A stretch of DNA of 37,417 nt, taken from contig NZ_PPRN01000038.1 of the NCBI RefSeq assembly GCF_002902685.1, forward strand, positions 1 to 37,417, given 5' to 3'. The translations under genes and the position numbers were made by a program. Under the pieces are notes generated by a model. The model did not search any database. It was not told the DNA's origin and was given only the letters and a program-made list of their open reading frames with translations. This DNA is from Staphylococcus pettenkoferi. Its GTDB lineage: Bacteria; Bacillota; Bacilli; Staphylococcales; Staphylococcaceae. Positions 36,818 to 37,417 of this stretch are shown here, one piece after another. Each line of letters begins with the position of its first letter. Position 1 is the first letter of the stretch.

Positions 36818-36965
36818 CCCTGCAAGGGTGTCTCGTACTTTAGACAGTGCTAGCTATCTCAAGTTCAAACAGCTACTGCGAAGAGCAATAGTTAATATAT
36901 TCATCGATTCCTCGTCTAAATGCGTTAAAAATCAATTATAACCCTCCCGTAGACTGCGGGAAGTC
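36818..36965. other. Gene-free remainder of the 326-bp gap
   Basis: ACCC (36816) and GGGT (36826) could form a second small hairpin that competes with the previous stem. Near 36944-36962, TCCCG/CGGGA forms a short stem directly after the stop of the downstream minus-strand gene, a weak terminator. Nothing else is evident. Confidence 0.35.
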
Positions 36966-37361
36966 TTAAACAAATTGCCCGTCCTCATAGATAATGCGTT
37001 CTTTCTCACCTTTAATAAACGCATCGAAGTTTTTGTTATTAAAATTAGTGAGTAGCGTTCTTGATGTTTTATACTGAATACTTTCGTTATCTTTACTTTC
37101 AACTAACATTTTTCGGAAAAAGAATCCTTTTTTCAAAGTAACACGTTTGAGTTGACTGTAATCTAATATATCTGCACTTTTAATTTCGAAATCTTTAAAA
37201 CCTACTTCTGTAATAGCGAGTAAATCATCATCAAAATAATAAACTTCAAGATTATGTTGTCCCCTTTGACCTACTAACATACGTCCAGATCTAAATGTAT
37301 GATCAGGTCTCTTTAAAGATAAATAATCTAATATATCGTTTTCGCGAACTTTCATATTCAC
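36966..37361 (-). CDS. Hypothetical protein, 131 aa
   Basis: I do not recognise the family. The protein is cytoplasmic (no signal peptide or membrane segment), and the alternation of short strands (NLEVYYFDDDLLAITEVGF, IQYKTSRTLL) ending in a helix suggests a compact beta fold, possibly PH-like. The start is probably GTG 37361, nine bases after AAGGGGT; ATG 37355 is an alternative. It reads leftward and ends just before a short stem and a stronger terminator-like element. Its promoter lies at or beyond the window edge. Confidence 0.7.
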   Translation of the reverse strand: MNMKVRENDILDYLSLKRPDHTFRSGRMLVGQRGQHNLEVYYFDDDLLAITEVGFKDFEIKSADILDYSQLKRVTLKKGFFFRKMLVESKDNESIQYKTSRTLLTNFNNKNFDAFIKGEKERIIYEDGQFV

Positions 37362-37417
37362 AGTTGTATACCCCTTATATATTTATTATTTTAATTATAT
37401 TATAGCGTAGATAAACA

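Noticed and set aside
1..37417. tRNA, rRNA, insertion sequence or prophage genes
   Set aside because: None seen: no cloverleaf with a TTCGA arm, no transposase or integrase frame, and no terminal inverted repeats were found by eye.

Overview
The window reads as chromosomal DNA of a non-aureus Staphylococcus. The supports are a YSIRK signal with an LPXTG-type anchor, an icaADBC operon, an ald-tdcB-permease cluster preceded by a near-perfect Rex operator, a QacC-like SMR exporter, and strong AGGAGG ribosome sites in AT-rich DNA. I cannot name the species from sequence alone.

Layout. 1-1.5 kb: the 3' part of an isoleucine-dioxygenase-like 2OG-Fe(II) enzyme, overlapped by a DMT exporter. 1.7-3.9 kb: two redox enzymes, an NamA-type old yellow enzyme and a zinc-free quinone-oxidoreductase-like MDR protein. 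4.2-7.8 kb: alanine dehydrogenase, catabolic threonine dehydratase and an APC amino acid permease, under a Rex-like operator and closed by a terminator. 8.0-9.1 kb: a zinc polyol dehydrogenase with a CcpA cre-like site upstream. 9.3-11.7 kb: an AT-rich accessory patch with an unrecognised helical protein, a frameshifted XRE-ImmA/IrrE protease gene and a QacC-family SMR gene behind a hairpin leader. The last two both carry ATT where ATG is expected.

11.7-24.1 kb: an AraC regulator transcribed away from a giant wall-anchored protein of 3735 aa. The protein has 28 tandem repeats of about 98 aa, and most repeats carry two calcium-binding-like loops. 24.2-26.4 kb: a Gfo/Idh/MocA oxidoreductase and a PAP2 phosphatase. 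26.5-29.9 kb: icaADBC on the minus strand with no icaR beside it. 30.5-35.4 kb: two tandem TagF-like glycerophosphotransferases. 35.4-37.4 kb: a lipoprotein with a putative glycosyl-hydrolase domain, a structured extragenic element and a small hypothetical protein.

Inferred theme: 11.7-36.6 kb is largely a cell-surface and biofilm region, combining a giant adhesin or stalk, PIA/PNAG synthesis, polymerisation of a teichoic-acid-like polymer, a lipid-phosphate phosphatase and an exported glycosidase-like lipoprotein. The left third is fermentative and amino acid metabolism responsive to NADH and carbon state. The strongest candidates for something undescribed are the repeat protein with its paired calcium-type loops, the ica operon lacking its adjacent repressor, and the two adjacent genes with ATT at the start position.
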